From Tolypocladium sp. Sup5 PDA-1 (Eukaryota > Ascomycota > Sordariomycetes > Hypocreales > Ophiocordycipitaceae), in contig JPHH03000007.1 in the NCBI GenBank assembly GCA_000750105.3, positions 620,001 to 684,000 of the forward strand: DNA of 64,000 nt, written 5' to 3'. Both the position numbers and the translations under genes were made by a program. Shown here piece by piece: positions 11,075-23,379 of the stretch. The notes below the pieces were generated by a model that saw only the letters and a list, made by a program, of their open reading frames with translations, had not been told where the DNA came from and did no database searches. Position 1 is the first letter of the stretch. Every line of letters begins with the position of its first letter.

Positions 11075-14000
11075 TCACACCTCCTCGTCACTGTCCTCGC
11101 CCAGCAGCTCGCCCTCGTCGTCGTCCACAATGTCGTAGTCGCCTCGGCCCCGTGCAAAGCTGTCCCGCGTGGTAAACCGCCGCGGCCCGCTCGAGAACCA
11201 GCTCCTGACACGGCTGCCGCCCCTGACTCTGTCGTACGTGCCCACCGCGGACCGCCACAGCCCAGCGACGATGAGCGGCAGCGCCACCGCGACCGCCGCG
11301 ACCGCCGAGACGGCGATGACGGGGTACCTGATCCAGGGCCGGTCGCTGTCAAACGTCGACGACTGGTCTCCCAGCCTGATCTGGCCAAACTTGCCGTCCC
11401 AGTTGCGGTACGCGTACCAGCCGACGACGCCGGCCAGCGCGAACGGTATCACGACCGCCAAGAAGATGACCAAGCCAGACGTCCTGTGCTTCTTCTCAAA
11501 CTCGTCTTCGTACCCCTCGCAAGGATGCTCCGTCGACGTCTTGTCCAACTCGGTGCCTCCCTGGCATGTCGACAGAGGCACTTTGCGGTATCCCGTAGGC
11601 TCGAACCACGACGTTTCGTTGGCATTCTTGGCGCACCACTCCTTGCCTGACAAGGGATCCAGGCCGGCGACCAGGTTACACTGCCCGTGGTTGTCGAGCT
11701 CGAAGTTGTACGCACTGCAGCTCAGTCAGTTTAGCCCTCCCCAAGCATATGGAATCACCTCCGTGGAGTCTGCTTACCATTCGTAGTCTCGCCGGCCGCA
11801 CTGGCAGTTGGTGTGGTCGTAGAGCCGCTGCAGACTCTGCTCGTTGTAGCACTTGCTGTCCGTCTTCTTGCGCAGGTACCTGGCCACGTGGCCGAACAAG
11901 CAGTCGTCATCCTGGAGCGGATGCTTGGGCGACCACAGGTAGTAGTCCGACTCGGATTGCGAGTCCTTCTTGAACTCGCACGCCTTGTCCGCCAACCCGG
12001 TGAAGTCGAGGTTGACCGAGAACATCTTGTCGCCCGACTTGCACCACAAGAGAAAGTTGCGAGACGTGCCCGATTTCAGCGTCGTGATGTCGAGGACCGT
12101 GACATCGCTATCGGCGAACTGGTGATCCTTCCACGTCTTGCCCTCGTCGACCGAGTACGAGACCACCTTGGTCTTTGCAGGGCTGGCGCGCGTGGCTCTC
12201 TGTACCAGCACGATGATTGACCCCTGGTCGCCGTACTGCCACGTCCAGTGGCCATTCTTGACGTTCGCCCAGGTTACACCTGCGTCCGTCGACATGAACG
12301 TGTCGGCCTCCTTGATGTCGCCGAGGCTTGAGCCGACGTTTCCAACGCCGAACAAGAGCCCCACGGCCGTGTCTGCCGCAAACGTTTTTCGCCTGTCCTC
12401 CCGCTCAGTGTAGTGATGCAAATGGAGAGCGCACGAGTCATCGCCCTTGGAGCTGCTGCACTTGTACGATTTACCGTCCAGGTCCTTGGCCGGAGGTGCG
12501 AGGTAACCCCAATCGGAGCCGTCGTTGTGCGAGATCTTTGTCTGGAGAACCTTCTTCTTCTCCTTCTTGTCCGTATTGGTCACAACATTGATCAGAGTGA
12601 CGCCCTCCAGGCCCGACACCCTTTCGAAATCGACATACGTCTCCTCGTTGCAGTTGACGTTGGCCGCGCTGAGGACGTAGCTCGTGCCGTTGGAGTTGCT
12701 CTTGATGATGGAGCCGTACTGTCGGTCGGCGCCCCCCTCGGTCCTGACAAACAGGTTGATGGCGTGGGTTGAGCTATCAAGCAACGTATACTGATTCTCA
12801 TGACCCTCGCGAAAGTTGTGAGGATAGTGCGCCTCGTCGTAGTTCTCTCCGTCAAGAGAGGCAAGGGCGTGTAGATCCTCCGTCTTCTCGTCCTTCTGGG
12901 CCAAGACGATGAACTCGCTCATTGTCGCAAAGTTGACCACGTCGCCCTTGTGGGTCTTCTTTGACTCAAAGAAGTCGTCGCTTGAGACGACCGTCAACGG
13001 GCCCTCGTCCTTCTCCTCCTTCCTCACAAGGCAGACGACCTGCTTCGCGTCACGGAAATTGTAGGCCGAGTTCCCCGTAAACTCACACTTCTCCGCGTAC
13101 CGCTCAACCGTCTTCCAGTTGTCGCCACGGTCGGTCGAGATGGATGCTTCCTTGTGGCAGGATTTGGTATTGCCGACTTTCTCGCACTTTTCCCCCATCC
13201 AGATCAACCAGTCCTTTTTGTCTGGGTGAAAGCCGAGGGGGGCAACGCTAGGAGACGGCTTCGTGGGCGCCTTGAACTTGTGGAAACTCTGGCCACGATC
13301 CACCGAGTAAATGACCGTGTCGTCCTTGGTCGTGAAGAACACAACATCTTTGAAGTAGAGGTGGGGATAGATGCCTTCAATCTTCTCCCCGTTCAAGATG
13401 CGCTTCCATTCTTTGCCGTGATCATGGGATATCCAGAGCCGGTTCTCAATCTTCATGCGTCCGTTACCTTCGTATTCGGCTGGTCGGACAATGACAGTCT
13501 CATCGCTTGACGCGCTCGCGCCGCTCCTTTCGAGGTAAATGTGTTCGAAGTCCTTGAGGTCCGAGTCAAACGTGTACTGTTTGCTGGTGACTTTGTCACT
13601 GGCCGGAGGGGATGGCGTCGAGACACCGTCTGAACACTTTCTGTTGACCTTGTCGTCTTTCTGCTCCCCGTCGGGCCTCTTGCACGTGTTCCCTGGGATG
13701 AGCCTCCAGCCGTTCGAGCCCATGAACTCCCCTTCGGGGTTCTTCTTGCACTCATCGTCAGGTACTTCGATAGGTCCGACCTTGTTGCACTTCTTGTTAT
13801 CCTCGGGGTCCCTTTGGAAGTTGTAGTCACACTCAAAGTCCGCGTCGGAGCATTCGCAGTCCTCCGTCTTGGGGACGGGGTCCTTGAACTCGCTCTTGAT
13901 GAAGCAGTCGGCTGACTTCTTGCGGCGGCGGTAGGTCTGCTTGTGGCCCATGATGCAGGTGGACTTCCCGTCCTTGTCCACTCGAGCATGCCAGTCCTCC

Positions 14001-15670
14001 ATGTCCTTGTCCCCGCAAGTCCGCTCGTTAAGGCCGTCAAAGTTGATGGCAATCATGTGGTATGTGCCCTTCTTCTCTCCCAAAAGGAGGAATTTCAAGC
14101 TCGTAGAGTCTTGTGTTGTTGTGAGGAGATCGGGCTTGATGCTCAGGTCCTTGGGAAAGGGGACCTTCTTCCAGTTCTCGCCGTGGTCCAGGGAGTAGGA
14201 GAATTCCTTGACGTCTTCCTTTGTGGAGTCCTTGACGGCGACTAGAACGGATCCCGAGTCGCCGAACTCGTACTTGTGCGGGCCGTCAAGGGCCTTCTTC
14301 CAGGTCAACCCAGCGTCATCCGAGACGTATAGGTTGGCGTCCACGAACTTGCCCAGAAACTTGCCGGCGTTTCCGTTGCCCATGACAAGCCCGGGCGCCG
14401 CGCTTGAGAATACCCTGCCAACGTTGTCCAGTTCGGTGACGGAGTGGAGATGCAGCCTTTCGTCGCCGGCCTTGACCTCGTGGAACGTTCTGCCGTCGTC
14501 AAAGGTTACCTGGGTCACAACGACTTTGTCTTTGCCCTTCTTCTGGACCTCGTCGCCGTTTTCGACAACGTTTACGATGAAGACGCCCTGGATGCCAGAG
14601 ATCATTTCGAAATCGACATGGCCCCGGGTGTTGCGGTTGGTGTAGGCGATGTTCTCCGTGAAGTAGGTGCCGTTGGAATTGCTCGTGAACATGACGCCCA
14701 TTGGGTTCGACGGCTGGGACGTCATGACGTCGATCTGGATGCTGTAATTGGTGCCTTCGAGGACGGTGTAGGCTTCCTGGTTGATCTGATGGGAATGGTC
14801 GTGCTTGTCGTCGGTGGGGAACATGGCGCGGTGCCACTTGATGGTGTCATCGGAGACGTAAAGAGCCATCTCGTCACTGCGGGCGGACAACGTGGCCACC
14901 AGGAGGTACTTCTTGACTATGGCCAAGTTCATGACCCCGGACACGCCCTTGTTCATGTCGACATTCGGCTCAAACTCCTGGACCTCGTCCTTTTCCACGG
15001 CAAAGAAGGAGTCCGAGACGAGCAGCCTCTGGTCTTGCTTAAAGAAGGAGAATGGGTCCTTGACGATGCACAGCGTGCGCGACTTGTCCAGGTCGGCATC
15101 GCCGGTGGTAAACTGCTTGGACGACTTGGCCCACCAGCAGCCGACGGTGTATGCGCGTAGGAGCTTGGTGGTCTTGAAGCCGTCGGTGGTGTAGAGGGCC
15201 TCCTCGTCGCAGAAGATGCCATCGCAGTCCATGGCGTTGTATATGATTCGGTTCGGGTCGTCGGCGTGGAAGATGAGGATCTCGGCCTGGAACTTGCTGG
15301 GCAGCTTGTCGGTCTTGAACTTGGTCCAGGTCTCGCCGCGGTCGTCGGTCTTGTAGTGGGTGCCGCTGGCGGTCAAGACAAAGGCCGTCTTGGGGTCGAA
15401 GGCGTGCATGACGAGGAAGAGAGACTTGCCGTCGGGGATTGAGTCGACCTTGTCCCACTTGACGCCGGCATCCTTGGAGCGGTAAATGTTTCCCTCCTCG
15501 ACGTCCTGGAAGAGGACGGCGTCGCTGTCCTCGAAGTAGCTGAGGTACAGCGGCGGGTGGGTGAAGGTGTTGACAGACACGTCAGGCGCATCCTTTGCAA
15601 AGGCCAGAGCCCACAAGAGGGCCATGAGCAGGATGCGCCATGCCGCCGGTGCCTTGCCTCCGGGCCTCAT
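11075..15670 (-). CDS. VPS10: Vacuolar protein sorting/targeting receptor Vps10 (sortilin family)
   Basis: Exons are complement(11778-15670) and complement(11075-11714), joined across a 63-nt intron so that the junction reads RRDYE-C-AYNF. The product is about 1510 aa, the usual size for fungal Vps10. It begins with a signal peptide (RILLMALLWALAFA), then carries two tandem Vps10 beta-propeller domains rich in D-x-G-x-x-W repeats (KDAGVKWDKV, DDRGETWTKF, DHGENWKKVP, TDRGDNWKTV). Each is followed by a cysteine-rich block (for example CFIKSEF...CECSDADFECDY). Near residues 1378-1398 and 1429-1450 are two hydrophobic helices. The C-terminus is acidic (DDDEGELLGEDSDEEV). The family cycles between late Golgi and prevacuolar compartment carrying soluble hydrolases such as carboxypeptidase Y to the vacuole. 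The start is the ATG immediately before the signal peptide; the frame stays open further upstream through repeat DNA. Confidence 0.97.
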
Positions 15671-15858
15671 GGTTGGCGAGGAGCGGGCCGCGCAACTCTC
15701 ATGAAGAAGCGGACGCAGGGGCTGGGGGCGATGTCGATGTCGTCGGAGGGTTCGGAGCTCGCCAGGCGCGGCGTACGGTACGTGAAGCTGGCGGGTCTGC
15801 CGGTGATGGTCGGCGATGGATTCGAGCGTCGCAGTCGATCGATGCTGTGTCGGGCATG

Positions 15859-15914
15859 TGCCGTGTGCCGTGTGTCGTGTGTCGTGTGTCGTGTGTCGTG
15901 TGTCGTGTGTCGTG
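15859..15914 (-). repeat. Heptamer tandem repeat (CACGACA)x8 in VPS10 leader
   Basis: Read on the minus strand there are six perfect CACGACA units followed by two CACGGCA variants, 56 nt in all. They begin about 190 nt upstream of the VPS10 start codon, in the promoter or 5' UTR. Confidence 0.9.
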
Positions 15915-17757
15915 GAGTCGTGGCCAGGTGTCGTCCGGAAGCAATACGTAACCTCAGCCTGCAGCTGCTGACTGGAGCTCGACGGACGGGGTGCGGTCCG
16001 AATGTGGCGCGGCTCTGCGGCTGAGCCGGATGCGGCAGTCGTGAACGTCAGGGGCCACGTCAAGCACTGGGCTTTCGGCCTGGGATAGGTCAGCACCCCT
16101 TGAGGCTTGAGGCTGCAAAACGGGATCAAGAGAGCTGCGAAAATGCTACAAAGTCACTGCGGTGTCCGATTGTCGCCTTTGACGGACTGTGAGGAGGCAC
16201 AAAGATGCCGCAGGCAGCCGGAGTTGTGCGACAGAGTCCAACATACGAATACGCAACTAACATGTAACCGCCATCTGGCACTCTCCTGCGGCGAACAGCG
16301 TGCAGAGCACAGCAACATGAAGTCACGGGTCGCAAGACGGCCCTTGGCCCTTGTTTCACTTTCTGTCACAACCAACCATGCCGTCATTGCACCAGCTCTT
16401 GAGCTGCCAGGAATAGGATCGCCAAAGATCAACCCGACCGGGGAACCGACCCGGGGGGACCGACCCGTCGCCGGCGACTGGGAACAGCAGAGTCTACGAA
16501 TAGGCCTTGAAATCGTCAAACACGGCAGAAGAGTCTCTGCAAAGAGAGCGAGGCTCTATCCGGAACGTACCCTGGATGAAACATGGTGGGTGGGGAGCTC
16601 CCTGGACCTGGGCTGCGCCTTTTCACCTTTTGTCGGAGCTGTTGTTGCAACGCTGGCAAGCTGGGCCGAACTGACGAGGGCTCGGGGGGGTTATGGAGTG
16701 ATGCCAGAGATTGCAGCGACGGATTATTAATAATGGCCTCCGATTGATTGATGATATCGCTGCTGCATACTCGTATTAGTATATATGAACTCTTTCTTGT
16801 CTTGCGCTCGAGATGCAGGCCAGATCTCGGGCTGCGCTAGACTCGAGATCTACTACCGGCACGCTCCCCGTCGGCCAACAGGCAAGCCTGTCCGTCCTAG
16901 GTACCTGAACGCAGCTCGTATGTACTGTAGCTCCGAGGTATGGCTATAGCTCTGCAGCTATTGCCAGCAAGGGCACGGGGCTTCGATGTAAAAGTCTGCT
17001 ATATTGCTCGACATGCCAGTCTTCATGCTGTTTGCAGGTGCTGTATCATGGCACGTCCGTTTTGCATGTAATTTCCTCGGCAAAATCTGGGCCGCGAGTA
17101 CCTGCACACGTGGTGGCGGCTGGTACTGCGACGCGTCTGGCTCGCGCCCCCTGGCAACGAGCTGAACCGCGACCAAACAAAGCACGAATAGGAAAATAGC
17201 ATCCCAAGAGAGGACTCACGTTCATTCGTCTTCCCGGCAGCAAACCCGCAAGAGCATCAGCATCAGCCATCGGCTCGTCCTGCAGCACCTACACAATATC
17301 GGAGAAGCCCAGCTTCAGCGCTTCACTCAGCGTCGGCGCACATCCAGCACTGTCATCAGTGAACCAACCCTCGCCAGGCCCCCTGCTCGTCCTCCCTGTC
17401 CCTCTCGACAAGACCCCCTGCCACTACGGACTGCAGGCCCTCCTTTCATTTGCGTCCGTCGCTGGTGCCCCAGACGCCGCCTCCAGGGACCAGTGGACCG
17501 CTCGCCCACCACCCTTTGATGCGGCGAGTTCCCAGACGCAAACTCGAGGCCTCGCTCGCTCCTTTGTTTTGATCCTCTCACGGCTGCCTCGCTCCTTTTT
17601 TCCCACCGTCTGTCTCTTCGCGACGCCGTCCTTCCTTGCCTGCTGGCTGTAAACAAACTGCAACCTGCTCTCGTCTGCCTTCTCTCAACCTCTCAAGCGT
17701 AGCATCAACAGCCTCCCAGCACCAGCGTCATCGTCGTTCCCTCCCCCACCAAACCCG

Positions 17758-17772
17758 CCCCCCCCCCCCCCC
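17758..17772 (+). repeat. 15-nt poly-C tract
   Basis: Fifteen consecutive C residues end 48 nt before the ATG of the NTF2-like gene. The tract is probably in the 5' UTR or core promoter and could be length-variable. Confidence 0.9.
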
Positions 17773-17820
17773 GCGAACCCAAACAAAACAACATCCGCCT
17801 TTCGCGCTCTCGCCCGCGCC

Positions 17821-19679
17821 ATGGCTGCCGCAACGTACAAGAAGTTCCTCGCTGCCCCCAACTCCTCGCTGTTGGCGGACAAGGCCACGCTGCACTATGT
17901 CACCACCACCACGGCCTTCGCCGGCGCGACGGACATCATCAAGCACCTCAACTCCCTGCAGAAGCAGGTCAAGACGAAGAAGCAGGACGCGCTGCAGGTC
18001 ATCGAGGGCCGCAATGCCATTGCCGTCGAGGTTGACACTGCGCTGGAGTTCCAGACCAGTGGCGGAGCCTACCTCCCCGGCCTCGACGACAACTTCTTGA
18101 CGGACCGCGTTGCCCATCTCGCCATCGTAAGTCAACACCAGGCACGAACCGCGTGTCGCCCTCTCAGATCGCGTACTGACCCTGTCCCCCGCAGATGCAC
18201 ATCGTGTCCTTCGACGACGACGGCAAGATTGTCCAGATCCGCCAGCAGTGGGACCAGGGCTCGCTCCTCAAGCAGCTCGACATCATTGGCAGGACCGGCC
18301 GCAACTGGCCCATCAGGGACAGCAGGGAGCAGCTCACCATGATCCAGTCCTGCCTCAAGTCGGTCGGCGCGGGCCCTGCTTCGACCTCGCAGGACCACAA
18401 CGAGGTTATCATCCGAACTCGAGGCAATTCCAACAATGCGCTCCGCGACCCCCACGCCTCGCTCCAGCTCTTCGGGGATCGAGAGCAGCTCGAGGCCGCC
18501 GAGGCATCGTCTGTCGTGTCGCCTTATGCGGGCAGCCGACCCCGTCAGCGCGGCTTCGCCGAGATCTTGGGTGACGAGCCCCATGGCGACGGCGCTCATC
18601 ACCACCGCTCCATGTCGCCGAGCAAGGCCGGTCAGGGCAAGAATTACCAGCCCATGCGAATCTTCGACACCAACCAAGAGCACAAGGACGAGGACGAGGC
18701 CCCCAAGGGCGGCAAGAATTACATTCGCCCCAACCCGAACAAGTACGAGCACTTTGACTTTGCCGATGGCTCCGATCCCCAGGACCAGCCTGAGCGCGGC
18801 GTGTCGCAAGACGAGCGCCCCAAGTCCAAGCACGACAGCCAGTGGTCGTTTAACGACTTTGTAACTCCCGCCAAGCACCAGCAGTCCAAGTCGTTCCGGA
18901 ACCAGGATGACCGCCACTGGGACACCGAGGTCAGCAACATGGAAGACTCGGAGAAGCCCGCAGGAAAGGGTCGCCGCGACGCCGAGACGCACTTTGAGCT
19001 TCAAGACGACGGCGAGAGGGTGCCCCGTCAAGACCGGCCGGGCACCAAAGCTCGGGGCGCGACGCACAACGAAGGCCTCGGCCTCTACAAGAACAACCTG
19101 TTCAACCAGGAGGGCGCCACTCCCGGCGCCAAGCCTCTGGGCAACATCACCAACCTCAAGGACCGCACCAAGGACTTTGACCCCCACTTCGCCATGGCCG
19201 ACGCTTCGCCCTCTCAGGACCCTCACCGGTCCCAGCAAGTCCCCGAGGGCCGCATGAAGGCTGTCCAGATGATGGACGCCAACTGGTCCTCGTACGACCA
19301 GTCTCCCTCTTCCCAGAAGGAGAACCAGCCCCGGGGCGAGGCCCTGGAGGACGCGAAGATCCACATCGCTGGTGACGGCATGGGTAGCAAAAAGGGCACC
19401 AACAGGGACTGGCTCTACAGCGAGACGACCGGGCAAGAGCTCCCCAAGGCCTTCGCCTCGCGAAAGGGCAACGCCGTGGCCGCCGGGAGAACCGGTGCAA
19501 ACAACGAAGGCGAAAAGATTCACATCGCCGGTGACGGCATGGGCGGCAAGAAGGGCACCAACAGGGACTGGCTCTATGGCGGCGGCGGCGAGCTCCAAGA
19601 GGCCCCGAAGACCCTCACCTCGCGCAAGGGCAACGCCGCGGCCGCCCAGCAGACGCAGAAGAACTTCTGGGACTTTTAG
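17821..19679 (+). CDS. NTF2-like domain protein with duplicated C-terminal IHIAGDGMG module
   Basis: Exons 17821-18126 and 18195-19679 give about 596 aa; the 68-nt intron has GTAAGT and CCGCAG ends and phase 0. The N-terminal ~165 residues look like an NTF2/SnoaL-type alpha-beta cone: a helix containing KYKKFLAAP-like start, LEFQTSGGAYLPGLDDNFLTD, then MHIVSFDDDGKIVQIRQQWDQG, which is the typical final beta hairpin of that fold. The rest is hydrophilic and probably disordered, with motifs such as PSKAGQGKNYQPMRIFD and ending NFWDF. A 53-residue unit starting KIHIAGDGMG and containing KKGTNRDWLY occurs twice (from 19356 and 19515). The ATG has a good context (GCGCCATGG). The molecular role is unknown; NTF2 folds serve as transport factors, enzymes or scaffolds. 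Confidence 0.88.
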
Positions 19680-20401
19680 AGAGCACCGACAACAAGGCAA
19701 ACTTTGAGATTCGTATCCGGGAGAGACACCTCGACGAGGTGTGCTGCTATTGACGACTACACGCGCCGACACGCGGCTCATGATTCATGAGAGAGCCCTT
19801 TTCATTTTGTTGATTGGACACGGACAGCCAAGCCAAAACTGGAACACAATATGCCCTCCCTTTTTCTGTCACTTTTCCTGTCTGTTTGTACCTGTATTTC
19901 TTGAGTGAATTTAGCTGTCTGCTTTTTGCCAACCCGACGTCAAAGGCATCGTGTTCTCTTTGGGATCCTGGTCAAGGGAACTGGCTCTGCATCAGGCGTC
20001 TGGGGTGTTGGCAAAGAAATGTACCAAGACGAGGCTGTACGCTGGGGCAGACTGTAACAAGATGTATCTGCAGACTCAAGGTCCCGAAAACATCATGACC
20101 TCGAAACATTCATGACCTGTGACTCGATGCTTCATTGTTGATGGTCACTTGACGGCAATGGAACGCAAGCACACCAGTGTTGTAAATGATTTAAATCGAC
20201 AATTCACCCCCTATATACAGTACTCTAACATGTCTTCCTGGCTTCGTTCAAGGCATCAAGTCCAAAAGGCCACCCAAAATAATCATCGCTTGACATGCCG
20301 CTCCCTGTAAAACGCCGCGCCGCTTTCCAAGCAGGTATCTCGCTTCATCCCATCCATCCCACCTCTTACAAAGATAACAACAAACCACCACAAGCCCCCG
20401 T
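19680..20401. other. Convergent intergenic region
   Basis: This holds the 3' flanks of the NTF2-like gene (+) and the amino-acid permease (-). I see no gene or notable repeat in it. Confidence 0.6.
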
Positions 20402-22340
20402 TTAACATATAAGCTTGTAGAAGCGCTTCCACCGCGGCCACGTCGCGCGCTCCTCCTCCTCCTGCGCGACCAGGATGGGCAGGTTAAAGTCGCGGCGCCC
20501 CGTGTCGACGTCCATGTCGCGCACGCGCACGTACGAGGTGCGGTAGAAGATCTTATGCGACAGGTAAAAGGTGACGATGATGGGGACGCCCATGTATTTG
20601 AGGAAGAAGTTCTGCACCACGAGGCGGCCGGCCATGTTCTCCCAGTTGATGGGAAACGCGCCGACCCAGAACTGCGCGGCGAGGACGAGGATGTTGAGCG
20701 TCAGGCCGATGTAGGACCCCAGCACGCCGACCTGTGAGTTGAAGGGGATGGCGCTGAGGCTGCGTCCGCGGTAGGCCCAGGCGCGGCGGAAGCGGATGTG
20801 GCAGAGGCAGATGGAGGCCCAGGTGAAGACGGTGGAGAGGCCCGAGATGGCCAGCAGCCAGTCGAGCACGCTGCTCTGGTTCCGCAGGTCGGCCAGGAAC
20901 GCGAGGAGGCCGAGCGCCGCAGCGACCACGATGGCGACCAGGGGCCTTCCCCTCTTGTCCACGTATCCCAGGATCTTGGGTGCCTGGTTGAGCTTGGCCA
21001 GGGCAACAAGCGTTCGCGAGGAACCAAAGACGGCCGAGTTGCCAACGGACAGGACGGCAATCAGAATGACGGCATTCATGACCGATGGGAGGACCTGTAT
21101 CCCCGCCTCCTCGATGGCAATGACAAAGGGCGACGCCTTTGCATCCACATCACTATCGGCGTCGATGAGCCGGGGGTCGTTGTAGGGGACCAGCAGGCCC
21201 ACGAGCGTCAGGGCCACGATATAGAAGAGGGTGATTCGCCAAAACACCTGCTTGATGGCCGTCGGCAGCGACTTCCTCGGGTTGGCGGTCTCGGCGGCGG
21301 CCAGACCAACGAGCTCCGTGCCGGTAAAGGCAAAGGCGGCGGTGACGAAGACGCTACAGAGCCCCTTGAACCCGTTGTTGAAAGCGCCAGGGTTCTGCCA
21401 GAACTCGCCACCAATGTATCCACCATCAGGTGTCCCGCCGCAGTTGATGACGATTCCGAGGAGGCTGGGCGCGATGTTAGAATCTAGGAACCACGTACAC
21501 CACTCGAGACATGTAGCGTGAATACTCACATGAAGCCGATGACGGCAATGACTTTGATGATGGAGAATGTAAACTCGGCTTCACCGTATCCCTTGACGCC
21601 AAAGAGGTTGATCACCAGGATGGCGACCAGAAACATAGTGACGAATATAGCGCTAGGGAGCTGTTCGTTCCAGTAGCGGATGGTCAAGGACGCGGCGATG
21701 ATTTCCAAGGGGAGGATAGTGAGCCATTGTAAAGCGTAGCTGCGAGGCAGTCAAGTCAGCATGCGGGCCATGACGACCGCATGTTCAGCGGCAGGGAAAC
21801 TCACTTCCAGCCCATGGCAAACCCCCACGAGGGATCCAGGAATCGCGTCGCCCACGAGGAAAAGGATCCCGCGATGGGGAAAATGACGGCCAGCTCACCG
21901 AGGGCCTGACATGTGCAATACAGCATGGTGCCCACGGTAGAAAAGGCTATCAGCAGCGACGCAGGTCCGCCCGCATGCAGCGCCTTGCCCGAGGCCACGA
22001 ACAAGCCCGTGCCTATGGAGCCTCCTATGGCAATCATCTGCAGGTGGCGGCCCTTGAGCTTCCTCGCCAGCCCCGCGTTGGCCGACTCGATGGCGGCCTG
22101 TTGTAGGTCGTAGTAGTGGGCGCCATAGCTGCGCGAGTTGGTGGTGACGCTGTTGACCTGGCTGAGGTGGTCGGTGGGGAAGAAGGTCGAGTTGGGGTCG
22201 CGCTTGAAGCTGTTGAGCATGCGTCCCAGCCGTGGCGGGGGGCGACCCTCGTAGTCGGGCTCGCGCGTACTGAAGGAGCTGCCGTGGGTGAGGGACTCTT
22301 CCTTGATCTCTTTGAGCTCGACGTCCCGGTGCGAAGCCAT
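20402..22340 (-). CDS. Amino-acid permease, APC superfamily (Gap1/Agp-like)
   Basis: Exons complement(21805-22340), complement(21530-21739) and complement(20402-21464) encode about 602 aa. The junctions read GW-N-YALQWL and VIGF-I-LLGIVINCGG, and intron 2 has a TCTAAC branch site. A ~95-residue hydrophilic N-terminus precedes a 12-helix transporter core. The first helix carries the family motif GGSIGTGLFVASGKAL, followed by GPASLLIAF and the helix-5/6 region GTELVGLAAAETANPRKSLP. The C-terminal tail is cytosolic (EEEERATWPRWKRFYKLIC). Family knowledge: plasma-membrane proton symport of amino acids, often controlled by nitrogen source through GATA factors. HGATAR-type sequences exist in the upstream 1.6 kb. 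Substrate range cannot be read from sequence; general amino-acid permease is the best guess. Confidence 0.93.
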
Positions 22341-22487
22341 CCTCGAGGCCTACGAGGTCCGAGTCCGCCGTCGCAACGGCCACGATCGAGGGAGGAGAGC
22401 GAGTAGAGGAGGTCCGGTGATGGCGTGGTGGCGCCAGTTCTGGGTGTGACGCCGAGGTCGCCGTTAATCGTATCGAGACCGTGTTCG

Positions 22488-22858
22488 TTATCGTCGTCGT
22501 ACAGCTTCAGGCAGGGCGCTCTGTCGTCGGAGCGGTTGAACGGGGTTGTCGGCGCCGCCCGCCGCGTCGGAGTCGCAGTCTCAGGTTTGATGGCCAGGTC
22601 CTCGACGGCTGCGAGATGTTTGTCAGCGACGCATGCGCGTCGTCGCTGTTGCTGTGGCCAGTCTCTTGGCGTAAAGGTCGATGGAAGCGGAGGTGGTTGT
22701 AATAGACAAGCAGCGGAATCGGTCGGGGTGCCGTTGGTTGGACGTTGAAGTGGCTGTTGGTCGTTGGTTGGTGAAAAGCGGGCAGAGAGATAAGGTGAGG
22801 CCAAGGTCGGACAAGAGGCACCAGCAACCTGCTAAACAACAGCCTAGTCGGCCGATAG
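22488..22858 (-). promoter_or_regulatory. Candidate GATA-factor (AreA/NIT2-type) sites upstream of permease
   Basis: HGATAR cores occur at 22488-22493 (CGATAA on the minus strand), 22788-22793 (AGATAA) and 22853-22858 (CGATAG). These are 150-520 nt upstream of the permease start. The motif is short and occurs by chance, so this is only suggestive of nitrogen control. Confidence 0.3.
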
Positions 22859-23357
22859 ATACGGTGTCGCCCTCGGAGTCGCAGCCCGTAGTCCGTAGTC
22901 CAGTCGCAATCGCAGGGCATAGGAAATCAATCAATCAGTCCGCCCATGCAGTGGCGCCCCCTTCGGGGTTGCGCCACGAGGACGCTACTGGGACGCAGGC
23001 GCTGATCGACGAGCCACGCTTGCCACGGACTCAGCGGTTGACGAGGAGCAGCGGGAGCTAGTTTCAGTGCCAAAGTCTGTTTTGCTGCCGATGCAACGTC
23101 GAGGCAATCGATGAATGAATCGTTCGCACGCGGCGTGGCGGAACATAAACGCCAGCGGAGGGACGCCCAGGGCCGATTCGTCACCGAGGCCTCTGAGAGA
23201 CAAGAGACGGCTGGAAGCCACGCGACACTGTGGAACCGCACGGATGGTGGCAGGGGCCTGAATCGGGCAGCGCTCGCTGGGGGGCACCACCCCTCGCGAG
23301 CTTAACCAGTGTCCCGTCGCTTTTAGCGGGGGAGGAGCCCCGAACCCAGCCATGGTG

Positions 23358-23379
23358 TACGGAGTATATGTACGGAGTA
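23358..23379. repeat. Paired TACGGAGTA motifs
   Basis: Two identical 9-mers (23358-23366 and 23371-23379) are separated by four bases in the permease upstream region. They belong to a TACGGA(C/G)TA family seen in many intergenic regions of the window. Confidence 0.8.

Larger units (their letters stand above)
15671..17820. other. Divergent intergenic region between VPS10 and NTF2-like gene
   Basis: This 2.15 kb shared promoter region contains a heptamer repeat just upstream of VPS10, and a pyrimidine-rich leader with a 15-C run just upstream of the NTF2-like gene. The plus-strand frame at 16107-16730 shows no protein-like features and is not called. Confidence 0.6.

Noticed and set aside
16107..16730. 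207-codon plus-strand frame between VPS10 and the NTF2-like gene
   Set aside because: No motifs, and it overlaps the promoter and leader of VPS10.
18132..19781. 549-codon open frame on the minus strand across the NTF2-like gene
   Set aside because: It is exactly antisense to a well-supported spliced gene, is Leu/Val/Gly/Arg-rich as expected for the complement of GC-rich codons, and has no family motifs.
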